Shown: positions 17,946 through 27,966, counted from the first letter of the stretch. The stretch is DNA of 64,000 nt from DUOA01 sp012839095 (GCA_050951505.1 JBMNJE010000001.1:101185-165184), one strand, 5' to 3'. The notes: generated by a model not told the origin, from the letters alone. Program-made: numbers and translations.

Positions 17946-18848
17946 TTATGCTCCTTTCTTTGCGGACACAGCGGACACATTGGTGTGATAGATATAACGT
18001 CTCATTACAAGGAATACCAGCCCTACCACAAGGAAAATAAATACGAAATATATCCATCCGATTGCCGCAGCATATTCCATCTGCCTGTTGACGAAAGCCG
18101 TTGTATGAATAAAATCCAGTATTGGATTCATCGAGTCTGTAAAGGAATCAATAATGGTATAAATAATGTTAAGAAGTATTACAGGCGAAATCATAGGCAG
18201 GGTAATTTTCCAGAACATCTCCCACTCCGTGGCAGAGTCGCAGCGGGCTGCCTCATACAGGGAAGGAGATATTCCCTGCAGACCCGACAGGAACAATATT
18301 ATCTGCACACCGGATTTCCACAATATAATGGTTATCCTGTCCATAAATAATTGAACCATATCAGATACCCTGGGACCCAGGTATACAAGCATTTCCTGGG
18401 GCAATAATATTCCCCTGGCCACCTCCATTGTCTGAGCATCAACATTGTAGCCCAGAAGCTGCTGCATAACATAGCCAGTACCTAAAAGTACCGGGAAAAA
18501 GAATACTTCCCTGAACAGCCATCTCATTCTTATGTTTTTGTTAATTAAGATGGCAATGAATAATGAGAATACAATTATCAGAGGTGTGTTAACAAACATA
18601 TTCCTGACTACTTCAAGGAACATGGGTATAAAGGTGACATCCAGGACAAATGCCTTCATGTAATTGGTCCACCCTGCCCATTCCAATTGAAATCCTGTGG
18701 TGCCTGCCAGCTTGCTGAAGCTCAGCTGAATGGACTTTAGCAGAGGGTTCAGGAAAAACAGGAAGCAGCCAATCAACCATGGCGAAATAAAAATGTATCC
18801 ATCCAGGATCTTCCTGGTGTTCATACTCATTCTCCACCGTTTTTTCAT
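17946..18848 (-). CDS. Sugar ABC transporter permease, MalF/LplB type (second pair)
   Basis: A 300-residue membrane protein with six helices, beginning at about residues 18-37. The EAA loop reads YEAARCDSATEWEMFWKITLPMISP. Its ATG overlaps the stop of the DUF5696 gene by four bases, so it is translationally coupled to that secreted protein, and the MalG-type partner follows immediately. This tight DUF5696-permease-permease order suggests the DUF5696 protein works with this channel. No binding protein is encoded next to this pair. The tandem lipoproteins at 10.6-14.3 kb are the nearest candidates. Confidence 0.92.
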   Translation of the reverse strand: MKKRWRMSMNTRKILDGYIFISPWLIGCFLFFLNPLLKSIQLSFSKLAGTTGFQLEWAGWTNYMKAFVLDVTFIPMFLEVVRNMFVNTPLIIVFSLFIAILINKNIRMRWLFREVFFFPVLLGTGYVMQQLLGYNVDAQTMEVARGILLPQEMLVYLGPRVSDMVQLFMDRITIILWKSGVQIILFLSGLQGISPSLYEAARCDSATEWEMFWKITLPMISPVILLNIIYTIIDSFTDSMNPILDFIHTTAFVNRQMEYAAAIGWIYFVFIFLVVGLVFLVMRRYIYHTNVSAVSAKKGA

Positions 18849-21046
18849 CTTACGTTCCCTCCCTCATCCACGACAAGATAGTTAAGTGAGTCAATTTCAT
18901 AACCGTCAGCTTCAGCTGTTTCTTCTCCATAGTTTACATATACCCTGGCTCCGTTTTCATAGGTTATCCTATATAAATTGTCATTTAATTTCTTATGCTC
19001 TGTCATAGTCTGACTCCATACATCCCCCAGGCGTTCATTGAACTCCTTGTATATATCTGCAGCCACGTCCACCCAATCCTCATATTGGGAAGAAAAGAGC
19101 TCATTATAGTCAGTATATTTAAGCAGGTTGGAATTCTCATGAGTTAATTTGAAATAAGGCAGACAGCCATATTCCACCCATTTTAACTTCTGCATATCAA
19201 AATCATAGAAAAGGTTTCCCGCCCCCGAGGAATAAGGTATCATGCCATGCACAACCATCTGGTAAAAAGGTATGGTTTCATCAGTAAACAGGTAGTTGGA
19301 TCCTCCCATGGGTATATTATAAAGCTGGTCTGCTATGGGAAGGACATAGGCATTCCCTCCATCCGAAGCAGCATATCCCAGTGTGTTCTTTGATTCCTCC
19401 ATGAATTTTTTCCAGTATTCTGCTGTATCTCCCCGATTTACAGGCCCATACTTGTTAGAATCATAGTAGATCTGCCTGCCGAAATTTTCAAAAGTTATCC
19501 CGTCTGCACCATACTTGGCAACTTTAGGCAGATAAGCGGCTGTAAAACGGTTATAAGCCCTTAAGGGATTCAGTAGGAATTCTTCCCTGTCAAAGTCTGT
19601 TATTGCAGCATTTGCCGGGGAATGAACAACGTCCATACGCTTGGAAAAACCCTTATTCTTTCCATTGGCATCCGTAAAATTATCCTGGAGCAGCAGTCTT
19701 ATCTTGTTCTCTTCCGCAAATTCTGCCAGTTTCCTGAGACCCCTTGCCCCGCCCAGTTTCCGATGTGCCGGCAGCTGGGTCGGATAGGCACCATAGCCTC
19801 TCTTTGTCCAGCCAAGCAGGTTGACAAACATATTGTCTACGCCTTTATCGAGGAATGCACTTAAAATAGTCTCGGACTGTCTGAATGTCGTCATAACTAT
19901 ATACTTGTCAAAAAGCAGTCTGCGCTCTTTGATGCCCATAAACAAATCAAGCTTCAGGGGAATACTGTCCCCTTCCCTTATAATCTTTCTGATACCATTG
20001 GTTTTTGTCAGATACTCCCTGTAGGCATTAGCCATACCGCTGTAATTTGCATCTTCATCAACCAAAAACTTGTATTGTACTCCCCTGTCGGTCAGCACAA
20101 TTTTCTTGTCCATTACTTCTATTTCCTGGTAGTCGGAGGTAGTGTATACAAAGTCCCGCCTGTATCTGAAGATGGTTGCAATCCGGTTGACTGAAGCCAT
20201 AAAGCCGCTTAGAGACAAGTTTATATAAGCATCATGTTCTCCTTCGTCCACTATTCCCAAAAAGGCGTTCTCTCCCCTCTTCAGACCGAAAACCGGCAGC
20301 ATTGCCGTCTGCTGGCCCAGAATTTCATTTTCCTCAAATACCTCAAAGTCAACCCGATCTTCCCCGTAGATATCAAACCTGTACTGCCTTGGTACAGCAT
20401 GATCCCTGCCCTTGAAATGCAGCAGGGCTCCGCTGCCGTCAGGATAAAAGATATATCCATCCTCATAATTCTTGCTTGCGCCAAAGAAGGGCAGGAGGGT
20501 TAAGGTTATAAGGCCGTATTTACCGTCTTCCCTGATGCTTTCAGCCGGGATAAGCAGCCTTAAAGCATCATCTTCCAGCCATATCCTTACAGTCCAGCCA
20601 ACTTCATAGGTGGGAAAATAAAAATTCACTGCCAGGCCGTTTTCAATTTCCGTAACATTTACCTCTCTGTTTTCCTGATCCATCACATTGCATTGGGAAT
20701 AATCCTTTGCAAAATCAGTTACATTGAATATAAAGAGAGAATTCATGCTGTTTGATAACACCGGTGTTATCTTGTCATTATAATAATCTTCATCAACTGA
20801 GGAGGTCCAGATAAAACCCGTACGCCTGTCCTCAATCTTGATGGAAGAATCATCGTAATTGTAATAGAGAATCAGTTCCTTTGTTTCAGCAACTTTTTTG
20901 TATCCCTGCATCTTATTTTCATATGAGATTGCGTGAACCGCAGGAGCATCATCAGCCGTATCATCCTGAGGTTCTGCAATTACCGGAAAAGAGCTGCTGA
21001 TAAACAAGCAGAGCAAAACCAGTATAGAAATAATGCCTTTCTTCAT
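18845..21046 (-). CDS. DUF5696 domain protein, secreted
   Basis: A 733-residue protein with a Sec signal (MKKGIISILVLLCLFISSSFPVIAE, cleavage after about residue 24). It matches the DUF5696 family by order and spacing of parts: an N-terminal beta domain with LILYYNYDDSSIKIEDRRTG, then DGYIFYPDGSGALLHF. The C-terminal half looks like a (beta/alpha)8 barrel, with GADGITFENFGRQIYYDSN holding a candidate catalytic Glu/Asp pair. The family is found almost only beside oligosaccharide ABC importers, YIP1 and NHL genes, in Paenibacillus and Clostridia. A glycosidase-like or sugar-binding job on the cell surface is inferred, not shown. It overlaps the downstream permease by four bases. Confidence 0.8.
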   Translation of the reverse strand: MKKGIISILVLLCLFISSSFPVIAEPQDDTADDAPAVHAISYENKMQGYKKVAETKELILYYNYDDSSIKIEDRRTGFIWTSSVDEDYYNDKITPVLSNSMNSLFIFNVTDFAKDYSQCNVMDQENREVNVTEIENGLAVNFYFPTYEVGWTVRIWLEDDALRLLIPAESIREDGKYGLITLTLLPFFGASKNYEDGYIFYPDGSGALLHFKGRDHAVPRQYRFDIYGEDRVDFEVFEENEILGQQTAMLPVFGLKRGENAFLGIVDEGEHDAYINLSLSGFMASVNRIATIFRYRRDFVYTTSDYQEIEVMDKKIVLTDRGVQYKFLVDEDANYSGMANAYREYLTKTNGIRKIIREGDSIPLKLDLFMGIKERRLLFDKYIVMTTFRQSETILSAFLDKGVDNMFVNLLGWTKRGYGAYPTQLPAHRKLGGARGLRKLAEFAEENKIRLLLQDNFTDANGKNKGFSKRMDVVHSPANAAITDFDREEFLLNPLRAYNRFTAAYLPKVAKYGADGITFENFGRQIYYDSNKYGPVNRGDTAEYWKKFMEESKNTLGYAASDGGNAYVLPIADQLYNIPMGGSNYLFTDETIPFYQMVVHGMIPYSSGAGNLFYDFDMQKLKWVEYGCLPYFKLTHENSNLLKYTDYNELFSSQYEDWVDVAADIYKEFNERLGDVWSQTMTEHKKLNDNLYRITYENGARVYVNYGEETAEADGYEIDSLNYLVVDEGGNVR

Positions 21047-21061
21047 TTTCGTGCCGCCCCC

Positions 21062-21682
21062 TTATCTTCGAAACATTTTCAGCTCTACTCCAATGCCTCT
21101 TATAAAATCTACTAACTGTCCGGTCAGAACAGTAACAAGCAAAAACGCTGCCCATATCAGGAGCACTGTTATGATGCCTAAAAAACATATCCATAAGGTT
21201 TGAAGCAAGGTATAGTCATTCATCACTTTAATGCTGATTATGAATAGTAATCCTACCCATATCCAGATAATTGACTGCAATGTCTTATACAGCCCTATAG
21301 CGCTTATACTGAGTCCATGGGACAATGCTGCCAGGGGAAGGATAAAAACCAAATAAGGTAACATACAATAGGAAAATGCCATTAAGGTTTCACGCATCAG
21401 CGAACTGCCGCCTATGATGGCAGTCACTGCATAGCATGCCACTGCCCATGTTATAAGGGGCACCAGCATTTTTACCATCTCCAGGAAAATGTTGGTATCA
21501 CGGGGCAGTAAGTCAGCCAAAGGATAATGGCACATAAAGATATAAGAAATCCTTACAACCACAAGCAGAAACAGGAGTAGGACAGTAGGCCTGTAATCAA
21601 ATCTGTCCCGATCCTTTTGTATCCTTCTGAAAGCATCCGCCGGATGAAAGAAAATCAATAATGCAAGCCTTAATCCATCCAC
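21062..21682 (-). CDS. YIP1 family membrane protein
   Basis: A 206-residue protein with five hydrophobic helices (about 32-53, 70-92, 104-128, 138-158 and 170-192). It starts with LIFFHPADAFRRIQKDRD, the amphipathic segment typical of bacterial YIP1 proteins. The start is GTG, after GGGGAGG. It sits between the NHL/TPR gene (3 bases) and DUF5696 (15 bases), so it is in the middle of the operon. YIP1 proteins in such operons have no assigned role; assembly of the permease complex or membrane organisation is a guess. Confidence 0.8.
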   Translation of the reverse strand: MDGLRLALLIFFHPADAFRRIQKDRDRFDYRPTVLLLFLLVVVRISYIFMCHYPLADLLPRDTNIFLEMVKMLVPLITWAVACYAVTAIIGGSSLMRETLMAFSYCMLPYLVFILPLAALSHGLSISAIGLYKTLQSIIWIWVGLLFIISIKVMNDYTLLQTLWICFLGIITVLLIWAAFLLVTVLTGQLVDFIRGIGVELKMFRR

Positions 21683-21685
21683 TAT

Positions 21686-23116
21686 CTATACCTCCCCGTG
21701 CCATACGGTATCTTTTCGCTGCTCTTCCTTAGCCATTTTGGATAACCTGATAAACAAACTATATAAGGCATATACCGCCAACAGTACAACACCTGTTATC
21801 CATGCAAAGTTACCGCGAAATCTTTCGTGCCTGTATTCATCAAAAGCTTCACTGTATCCCGCCTTGTCGTCTGCCAGCTTATACTCGGCCATGGATTCCC
21901 TGTACTTTCCTTCCTTAAATAATGCCTTTCCCTTTCCTTTATGGGCAAGGGTGTAGTTTGCATCTGTCTGAAGCACCAGTTCCCACATTTCCAGTGCTTC
22001 ATCATATCTTCCCCTGGAGTACAAATCCACAGCCTCATGAACATTCCTGATAAATCTGGTGGGCTCAAATACCTGTATATCATTTCGTCCCTTATCCAGT
22101 ACATATATGTATCCTTCATCATCCACTATCAGGCTGCTGGGCAGTTCAAATTTCCCCTGAATATTACCAATTCCTCCAAAGGCAGCAAGATTGTTGCCTT
22201 CCTGATCATACTGATAGACCATGCCCAGGTTTCCTTCCAGTATGCTGATAATCCCCTTTTTATCCACAGCAATATCTGTAAAATAAGGGATAAAAGGGTG
22301 GGTGTATCTGTAAGTGTCAGGTTCACCATAAGAACCTTCGGGGTAAATGTTTTTTCCTACGGAATTAATCTTTTTAAGTTGATTGACAGGGCTGTTGGAA
22401 ACAGCATAAATCATGCCGTCGTCATGAATGACAAAGTTTGAATAGGGCGGGGGCTGCCTTTTTACAATCTTTTTCTTCTGCTCCCTGGACGCGAAAATCC
22501 TTGTCAGAAATTCGTTCAGTCTGAAGCCCACATGCTCAGCTCCGACGTAACCTCTGAAGTTATTGTTTGCGTCTACCATCATGAACTGCCTTCCCTTGAT
22601 GATGTAGATGTAGCCTGTGGAGTTTACAAAAACCTTATTAGGATCAAAAGACACATTTGGAGGCAGCAGTTCTGAATCCGGCCTGGTAAACTCCTCAACA
22701 AAATCCCCGTAAGGATCCAGGTGTACTACCCGGTCATTACCTGTATCTGCTATATACAAATCGCCGTCCTTATCAACAAAAACACCTCTGGGGTCCTTAA
22801 GCGGTTTGTCTTCAGGCCCGGTAATTGAAGTTATTATCTCTCCCTCTCTGGTCATTTTAAGGATGCGGTTATTACCTGTATCTGCTATATATATAATCCC
22901 CCGAGCATCCATAAAGAGATCCTCAGCAGCTTTAAGGTATCCCCATTCCTCGCCCAGATAGTTAATAACTTTTACAGGTTTATAAGTCAGGGGTACAGGA
23001 ACTCTCTGGTCAGAGTCTATTACATGGTCGTATTCCACCTGAGCATGCCCGGAAGCCGGACATAAGATAATAAGCAGTAAAAGCAGTATAACAATTGTCC
23101 TTTTTTTCTTTTTCAT
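21686..23116 (-). CDS. NHL-repeat and TPR protein with N-terminal signal and C-terminal membrane anchor
   Basis: A 476-residue protein exported by a Sec signal (MKKKKRTIVILLLLLIILC, cleavage near residue 25). It has at least four NHL beta-propeller blades: DARGIIYIADTGNNRILKM, VDKDGDLYIADTGNDRVVHL, a weaker one at NSTGYIYIIKGRQFMMVD, and VDDEGYIYVLDKGRNDIQVF. After the propeller come two TPR-like helical hairpins (SRGRYDEALEMWELVL and EGKYRESMAEYKLAD). A membrane helix near 440-462 and a basic cytosolic tail follow. The propeller would face outward. It may be a scaffold or sugar sensor for the transporter complex; no enzyme active site is evident. Confidence 0.85.
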   Translation of the reverse strand: MKKKKRTIVILLLLLIILCPASGHAQVEYDHVIDSDQRVPVPLTYKPVKVINYLGEEWGYLKAAEDLFMDARGIIYIADTGNNRILKMTREGEIITSITGPEDKPLKDPRGVFVDKDGDLYIADTGNDRVVHLDPYGDFVEEFTRPDSELLPPNVSFDPNKVFVNSTGYIYIIKGRQFMMVDANNNFRGYVGAEHVGFRLNEFLTRIFASREQKKKIVKRQPPPYSNFVIHDDGMIYAVSNSPVNQLKKINSVGKNIYPEGSYGEPDTYRYTHPFIPYFTDIAVDKKGIISILEGNLGMVYQYDQEGNNLAAFGGIGNIQGKFELPSSLIVDDEGYIYVLDKGRNDIQVFEPTRFIRNVHEAVDLYSRGRYDEALEMWELVLQTDANYTLAHKGKGKALFKEGKYRESMAEYKLADDKAGYSEAFDEYRHERFRGNFAWITGVVLLAVYALYSLFIRLSKMAKEEQRKDTVWHGEV

Positions 23117-23129
23117 CTTTATACCTCGC

Positions 23130-24023
23130 CTATGCCTTAATTCCGGAATGTACCATTGTTTCCATAACCCTTGCCTGCATTAAGGTAAAGATTATTATTG
23201 TCGGTAAAGTCATCAGAAAAGTAGCTGCTCCCACCGCACCGGCCCTTGCTATGGACAAGCCGCCGGCAATGGTCTGAAGTGCCAGGGGCAGCGTTTTCAT
23301 AGCCTGACTGGTGATAAAAATCAGGGGTGAAAAGTAATCGTTCCAGTTGGCAACGAAGGAGAATACCACCAGGGTTGCCCAGGCAGGTTTTAAAGAGGGC
23401 ATTACAATCTTCCAGAATAAATACCATTCATTGGCACCATCTATTCGTGCCGCCTCCATCAGAACATCCGGCATTTGCTCTATGAACTGCTTCATCAGAA
23501 AGAAATTATATGCCACTGCAATCTTGGGAATTATTAATGCGCTGTAGCGGTTGATCATTCCCAGGCTGTTTACCACCATATATGTGGGAATCTGGGTTAC
23601 ATGAGGAGAAAACATTAATGCGGCCAGAATAATTTTAAACATGGCGTCCGAACCTTTAGGTCTGTATTTAACCAGTGAAAAAGCCCCCATTGCTGAAACT
23701 ATAACTGTCAGTACAACTGTTGTGACAGCGGTTACCACGCTGTTTAGGATGTATCGGGTAAAAGGCACCTCCGAGCTGCTGAGAGCTGTCAGCAAATTGG
23801 AGAAGTTAGTCAAAGTCGGCTTTCGTACCAGGAATCTGGGGGGATATATAAACAATTCATCTATAGGTTTAAAAGCGGTAGATACCATGTATATGAGAGG
23901 CAGTGCAGTAAACGCCACCAGCCCTATCATAAACGAATAAGTGAAGAACCAGCCCCAGCTTAACTTAATAGATTTCCTTTTTTTTCTGATTTCAGTCTGT
24001 TTAAGAACCTTGTTCTTTGTCAT
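23130..24023 (-). CDS. Carbohydrate ABC transporter permease, MalG type (first pair)
   Basis: A 297-residue protein with six transmembrane helices and the EAA loop MEAARIDGANEWYLFWKIVMP. A basic N-terminal segment (KNKVLKQTEIRKKRKSIKLS) precedes helix 1. It lies 23 bases after its MalF-type partner and 13 bases before the NHL/TPR gene, so it is co-transcribed with both. It pairs with the permease at 24047-25000 and the large binding protein at 25018-27966. Confidence 0.93.
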   Translation of the reverse strand: MTKNKVLKQTEIRKKRKSIKLSWGWFFTYSFMIGLVAFTALPLIYMVSTAFKPIDELFIYPPRFLVRKPTLTNFSNLLTALSSSEVPFTRYILNSVVTAVTTVVLTVIVSAMGAFSLVKYRPKGSDAMFKIILAALMFSPHVTQIPTYMVVNSLGMINRYSALIIPKIAVAYNFFLMKQFIEQMPDVLMEAARIDGANEWYLFWKIVMPSLKPAWATLVVFSFVANWNDYFSPLIFITSQAMKTLPLALQTIAGGLSIARAGAVGAATFLMTLPTIIIFTLMQARVMETMVHSGIKA

Positions 24024-24046
24024 TTCCCCGCCTCCACCTGTTATAA

Positions 24047-25000
24047 TTAGTCTTCAGAGCTGAACAGTCTCATGGAAACCCGTCCCAGTACAAAGGTAAT
24101 AGCAAACAAACATACCGATACCGCCGATGCATAGCCCATCTGAAATCTTATAAATGCAAAGTCATATAGATGAGCTACTATGGTATGTGCCGCATAATTA
24201 GGGCTCGGTATTCCCGCTACAGAGACTGCAATGTCAAAGACCCCGAAGGAGCCTACGATAGCGTTAATGGCTCCAAACAAGAGTTGAGGTTTCATTAAGG
24301 GTAAGGTTATATACCACAGTTCCTGGAAACGGCTTCCTATGCCGTCAATGGCAGCAGCTTCATACAGTTCCCTTGAAACATTCTGAAGCCCGGCCAAAAA
24401 TACCAGGAATCCTGTTCCCATGCTCATCCAGACGGATATAATCATAACTACAGGCAGTATGGTTTTTTCATTCATATTCCAGAGTATCGGCTCCACTATA
24501 AACCCAAGATTTATTAATATGTTGTTTATCAGGCCATATCGGTCTCCTGAGAAAAAATACATCCATACAACTGACATGGCAATGCCGCTGGTGATGGAAG
24601 GGGCATAAAAAGCCAGGGCAAAGGCATTCTTATACTTTAGCTGATTTATTACCCAGGCTGCCATAAATGACATAATATAGCCCAGGGGCCCGGTTATGAA
24701 TGCAAAAACCAATGTATTCTTCAGGGCAATAAGAAATATGTCATCATCCATAAGAAGTATCTTGAAGTTCGTAAGTCCAATCCATACAGGAGATTCCAGC
24801 ATATTGTAGCGGGTAAAGCTGAGCCCGAAGGATACTGCCACCGGTATGATAATAAAAATGGTAAACAGTATCACAAAAGGTGCCAGAAAAAGATAAGCCG
24901 TAATTTCCCTCTCCCGTTTTTTCAAACTCTTTCTCCAGGAGGAAAAAGAGGTCTTATGAGCTGTTTGTTCTCCTGTTCTTACATCCATGTCCACTGCCAA
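24047..25000 (-). CDS. Sugar ABC transporter permease, MalF type (first pair)
   Basis: A 317-residue protein with six membrane helices, the first at about residues 33-56. The EAA loop is YEAAAIDGIGSRFQELWYITLP. The N-terminal 30 residues are charged and cytosolic. Translation most likely begins at TTG, seven bases after GGGAGGG; an in-frame ATG four codons later is the alternative. It follows the large binding protein by 17 bases and precedes the MalG partner by 23, the normal order of a complete sugar importer minus its ATPase. Confidence 0.93.
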   Translation of the reverse strand: MAVDMDVRTGEQTAHKTSFSSWRKSLKKREREITAYLFLAPFVILFTIFIIIPVAVSFGLSFTRYNMLESPVWIGLTNFKILLMDDDIFLIALKNTLVFAFITGPLGYIMSFMAAWVINQLKYKNAFALAFYAPSITSGIAMSVVWMYFFSGDRYGLINNILINLGFIVEPILWNMNEKTILPVVMIISVWMSMGTGFLVFLAGLQNVSRELYEAAAIDGIGSRFQELWYITLPLMKPQLLFGAINAIVGSFGVFDIAVSVAGIPSPNYAAHTIVAHLYDFAFIRFQMGYASAVSVCLFAITFVLGRVSMRLFSSED

Positions 25001-25017
25001 GTTTATCCCTCCCAGTC

Positions 25018-27966
25018 TTACCTTCGGCCTTGCTCCGTAATATATATACCGTGTTCTTCCTGTCTGCTTTTAAGCTCCTTGTTTATGTCCTTCACTGCCT
25101 TTTCCAGGGAATCCCTGACAGGCATTTCTCCGATGACTATTCTGTTCCAGGCATTTGTAAGATGTCTGCCGGTGAAATAGCCGCCAAGTACCACAGGCAT
25201 ATCCTTTCCCCATTCAAGCTGCCTGGTTATCACTTCCATATCGTTTTTTCTCCAGGGCAGTGAATCAAAGGCAGCTATGTTTGCCGTATTCCATCTTGCT
25301 TCCATGCCTATAACAGCTTCAAGCTCCCTGCCGTACCTGGTCTGGACCTCATCGCTGGTCCACCAGTCTATGAATTCCCAGGCAATGTCCTTTTTCTCGG
25401 AGTCTGCCATTATCATGCAGGCCTGTGAAGCTATGCCGCCTACGCTTCTGTCTATGCTTCCGTCTTCCTTCCTGGTGCCCGGAATCGGGGCTATGGACCA
25501 TCTGCCCACCAGTTCAGGGGCGGCAACATGGAGCTGGATATAGAAATAGAAGTCCGCTATTCCTATGGGCATCTCCCCTGTCCGCATCCTGTTAAAGAAG
25601 TTGGCGGCTACAGGTATTCCATAGCTTGTATACAGATCTGTGAGTTCTTTGAAGGCTGTATATGCCTCCGGGGTATCCAAACCGGTCCTGGTCCCGTCCT
25701 CGTTATAAAAGCTGCCTCCCTGCTGAAAGAGGAAAGGGGACAAATCAGGCAGATAATAGAACTCCAGTCCGTTCTGATACAACTGAGGCAGGGTATAATT
25801 ATAGAGATCCTCCCAGGTGTCGGGTATGCTGATCTTCAGTTCGTCCAGGATATCCGTCCTGTAAAACATCACCCTGAAGTTCATGGTCTCGGGCAGTGCA
25901 TAGAGGCCGCCCTGATATTGATAGGGTATTAATCCTCCGGGAATAAACCTCTGAACTACCTCTTCATAGTCAGGGAACTGGGTTAAGTCAACAACCGCAT
26001 TTCTGATGGCAAACTCAACAGGCGAGTTAGCTCCTACTCCCACGGCAACATCCGGTGCCTTCCCCGAAGTTATGGCCAGCATCAAGGCATTTACAGCACC
26101 TGCTTCCAATTGGGAGGGGGGCAGGATATTCATTTTTATATACTTGCCTGTTTTGGCCGTAAAGTCCTCGTCGGCGATTTCCTTCATGATCTCGCCCCAT
26201 TCCATGCCCCGGGAGACCCAGACACTGATAACGTCTTCCTCTGAAACTTCTTCTGCGTCATGGATGCCGGCAACCCTGTCATAATCCTTGTAAAAAGATC
26301 GGAATAAGTTTTTGAAGCTGGATACCAATCGCTGAAATATATTGGACTGCCCCTTGCCCCACTTTTCTGCCGGCGGGCTTACCAAAAAATAATCCAGCAG
26401 CAAGGGCTGATCCTGCAGTCCGCGATACCATGTGCTCAGACTGGTCAATGCGTTGTTCAGATCATTAAGTTTCCGCGGTATGGTAAAGGGATCCGCGATC
26501 ATATCGTCAAGCTGATCCTTGATAAGCAGAAAGTTGTTTGCCATTGCCGGTATCTTTACAGATTCATCATTCAACAGCTCATATTTTTCCTGCATGCTCC
26601 CGGCGAGCTCTTTAAGGTTATCCATCAGATCCGGAATACTTGTTTCAAGTTCATAATCATAATGAATATCCGGGGGATCCCCGGTTATCATGACTATCTG
26701 CCTGATAACCCGGGACAGGGTGAGAATATCCTTATCCAGGGAGTGCACTATATCCTTTATAAAGCCCATTTTTACGGTCATGCTGATCTCATGGGTTCCC
26801 TCTGTCAGGTAGAAGAGGAAGGGCTCACCGTTTTTATCCTTAAGCGGCTCCGTCCGCCATTTCTTATCGTATTCAAATGAATATTCCAGAAGTTCCTGGA
26901 AGGGAACTTTCCCGTCTATGGCAATCTGCCTGTGTACCGGCATGCCGTCTCCCCATATCTGGGCTACCCTCATTCCAATCTTGTATAATCCCGTTTCCGG
27001 CACTTCAAACTTCCAGGACAGGGTTTGATTGCCCTTTTTCCAGCGCCATCCGCCCATTACATTCAAAATCCTGTTACCGTCAGACATAGGGCTGCTGACC
27101 GGATCATAATCAGTTTCACGCCTTAATATGGAATCACTTTTCTCTGTTACAGTGCTTTCGGCTTCGAACAGGGTCCCCCGTCCGGCCTCTCTATAACCTT
27201 TGGCTTCATATTCTTTCTTTACTTCAGCATAAGTGGGAATTCTATCCGGTGATTTCAGCCATATCCCGGATATAGCCATAGGCTGATCTATATACTCTAA
27301 GCGAAGAGTGTGACTGCCTTCTGAAAGACTGAACAAAAGCGGCTCTTTATAGAATCCCTGACTGTCATATACCGGTGTTCTTCTCCATCTGAATACTTCT
27401 TTCTGCCTGGGCCTTACTTCATCGCCCACGCTGTTCAGTCTTGGTTCCCCGTCATCCACAAAACCGCGCAAGAACTGTATGTTATGAGCTTCTTTAAATG
27501 GGACTTCCCCGTCTATAATTAAGGATCTTTCTATAGGAAGCTCAGATCCGGGCAGGGCATAATATTCAACATGGATTTCGTATAGGCCTCCCTTTTCTAC
27601 ATGGAAACTCCATTCAAGCCATTCTTCCTCATCCTGCCATAAAACCGCTTCCTCTTTTTTTCCGCCGACATCAACTGCCAGCTTGGCCTTTTTTCCCTCA
27701 GATGTTACAAGACTGTGATTGTCCAGCTGTATTTCAATGCCTTCCGTGGGCAAAATACCTTCCCTTATGTACTCTTCTTCTATCTCTGAATAATTCTGGC
27801 CTCTGTCCAATTCCTGGAATTCTTCAATGGTTTTCCCGCCCTGGAACTGAAATTTCTCCTTAAGGGGTATTCCGGGTTCTGCTGAAGCAATTGGGTACAA
27901 TACAAAAACCAGGGCGAGCATAATGCATAAGCAAGCTCTATATTTTCTGAAAATTGATTTTCTCAT
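25018..27966 (-). CDS. Very large extracellular solute-binding protein with two N-terminal carbohydrate-binding-like domains
   Basis: A 982-residue secreted protein. The N-terminus is a Sec signal (RKSIFRKYRACLCIMLALVF, cleavage after IASA) without a lipobox. Residues about 75-420 contain two copies of one beta-sandwich. Copy 1 has FHVEKGGLYEIHVEY, LIIDGEVPFKEA and FSLSEGSHTLRLEY. Copy 2 has FEVPETGLYKIGMRV, IAIDGKVPFQEL and FYLTEGTHEISMTV. A helical region (about 430-560) links to a family 1 binding domain beginning near 585. Usual family members have 420-580 residues, so the front half is an addition. It heads the operon. The TTG upstream of the signal peptide is rejected in favour of the ATG at 27966. 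Confidence 0.88.
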   Translation of the reverse strand: MRKSIFRKYRACLCIMLALVFVLYPIASAEPGIPLKEKFQFQGGKTIEEFQELDRGQNYSEIEEEYIREGILPTEGIEIQLDNHSLVTSEGKKAKLAVDVGGKKEEAVLWQDEEEWLEWSFHVEKGGLYEIHVEYYALPGSELPIERSLIIDGEVPFKEAHNIQFLRGFVDDGEPRLNSVGDEVRPRQKEVFRWRRTPVYDSQGFYKEPLLFSLSEGSHTLRLEYIDQPMAISGIWLKSPDRIPTYAEVKKEYEAKGYREAGRGTLFEAESTVTEKSDSILRRETDYDPVSSPMSDGNRILNVMGGWRWKKGNQTLSWKFEVPETGLYKIGMRVAQIWGDGMPVHRQIAIDGKVPFQELLEYSFEYDKKWRTEPLKDKNGEPFLFYLTEGTHEISMTVKMGFIKDIVHSLDKDILTLSRVIRQIVMITGDPPDIHYDYELETSIPDLMDNLKELAGSMQEKYELLNDESVKIPAMANNFLLIKDQLDDMIADPFTIPRKLNDLNNALTSLSTWYRGLQDQPLLLDYFLVSPPAEKWGKGQSNIFQRLVSSFKNLFRSFYKDYDRVAGIHDAEEVSEEDVISVWVSRGMEWGEIMKEIADEDFTAKTGKYIKMNILPPSQLEAGAVNALMLAITSGKAPDVAVGVGANSPVEFAIRNAVVDLTQFPDYEEVVQRFIPGGLIPYQYQGGLYALPETMNFRVMFYRTDILDELKISIPDTWEDLYNYTLPQLYQNGLEFYYLPDLSPFLFQQGGSFYNEDGTRTGLDTPEAYTAFKELTDLYTSYGIPVAANFFNRMRTGEMPIGIADFYFYIQLHVAAPELVGRWSIAPIPGTRKEDGSIDRSVGGIASQACMIMADSEKKDIAWEFIDWWTSDEVQTRYGRELEAVIGMEARWNTANIAAFDSLPWRKNDMEVITRQLEWGKDMPVVLGGYFTGRHLTNAWNRIVIGEMPVRDSLEKAVKDINKELKSRQEEHGIYITEQGRR

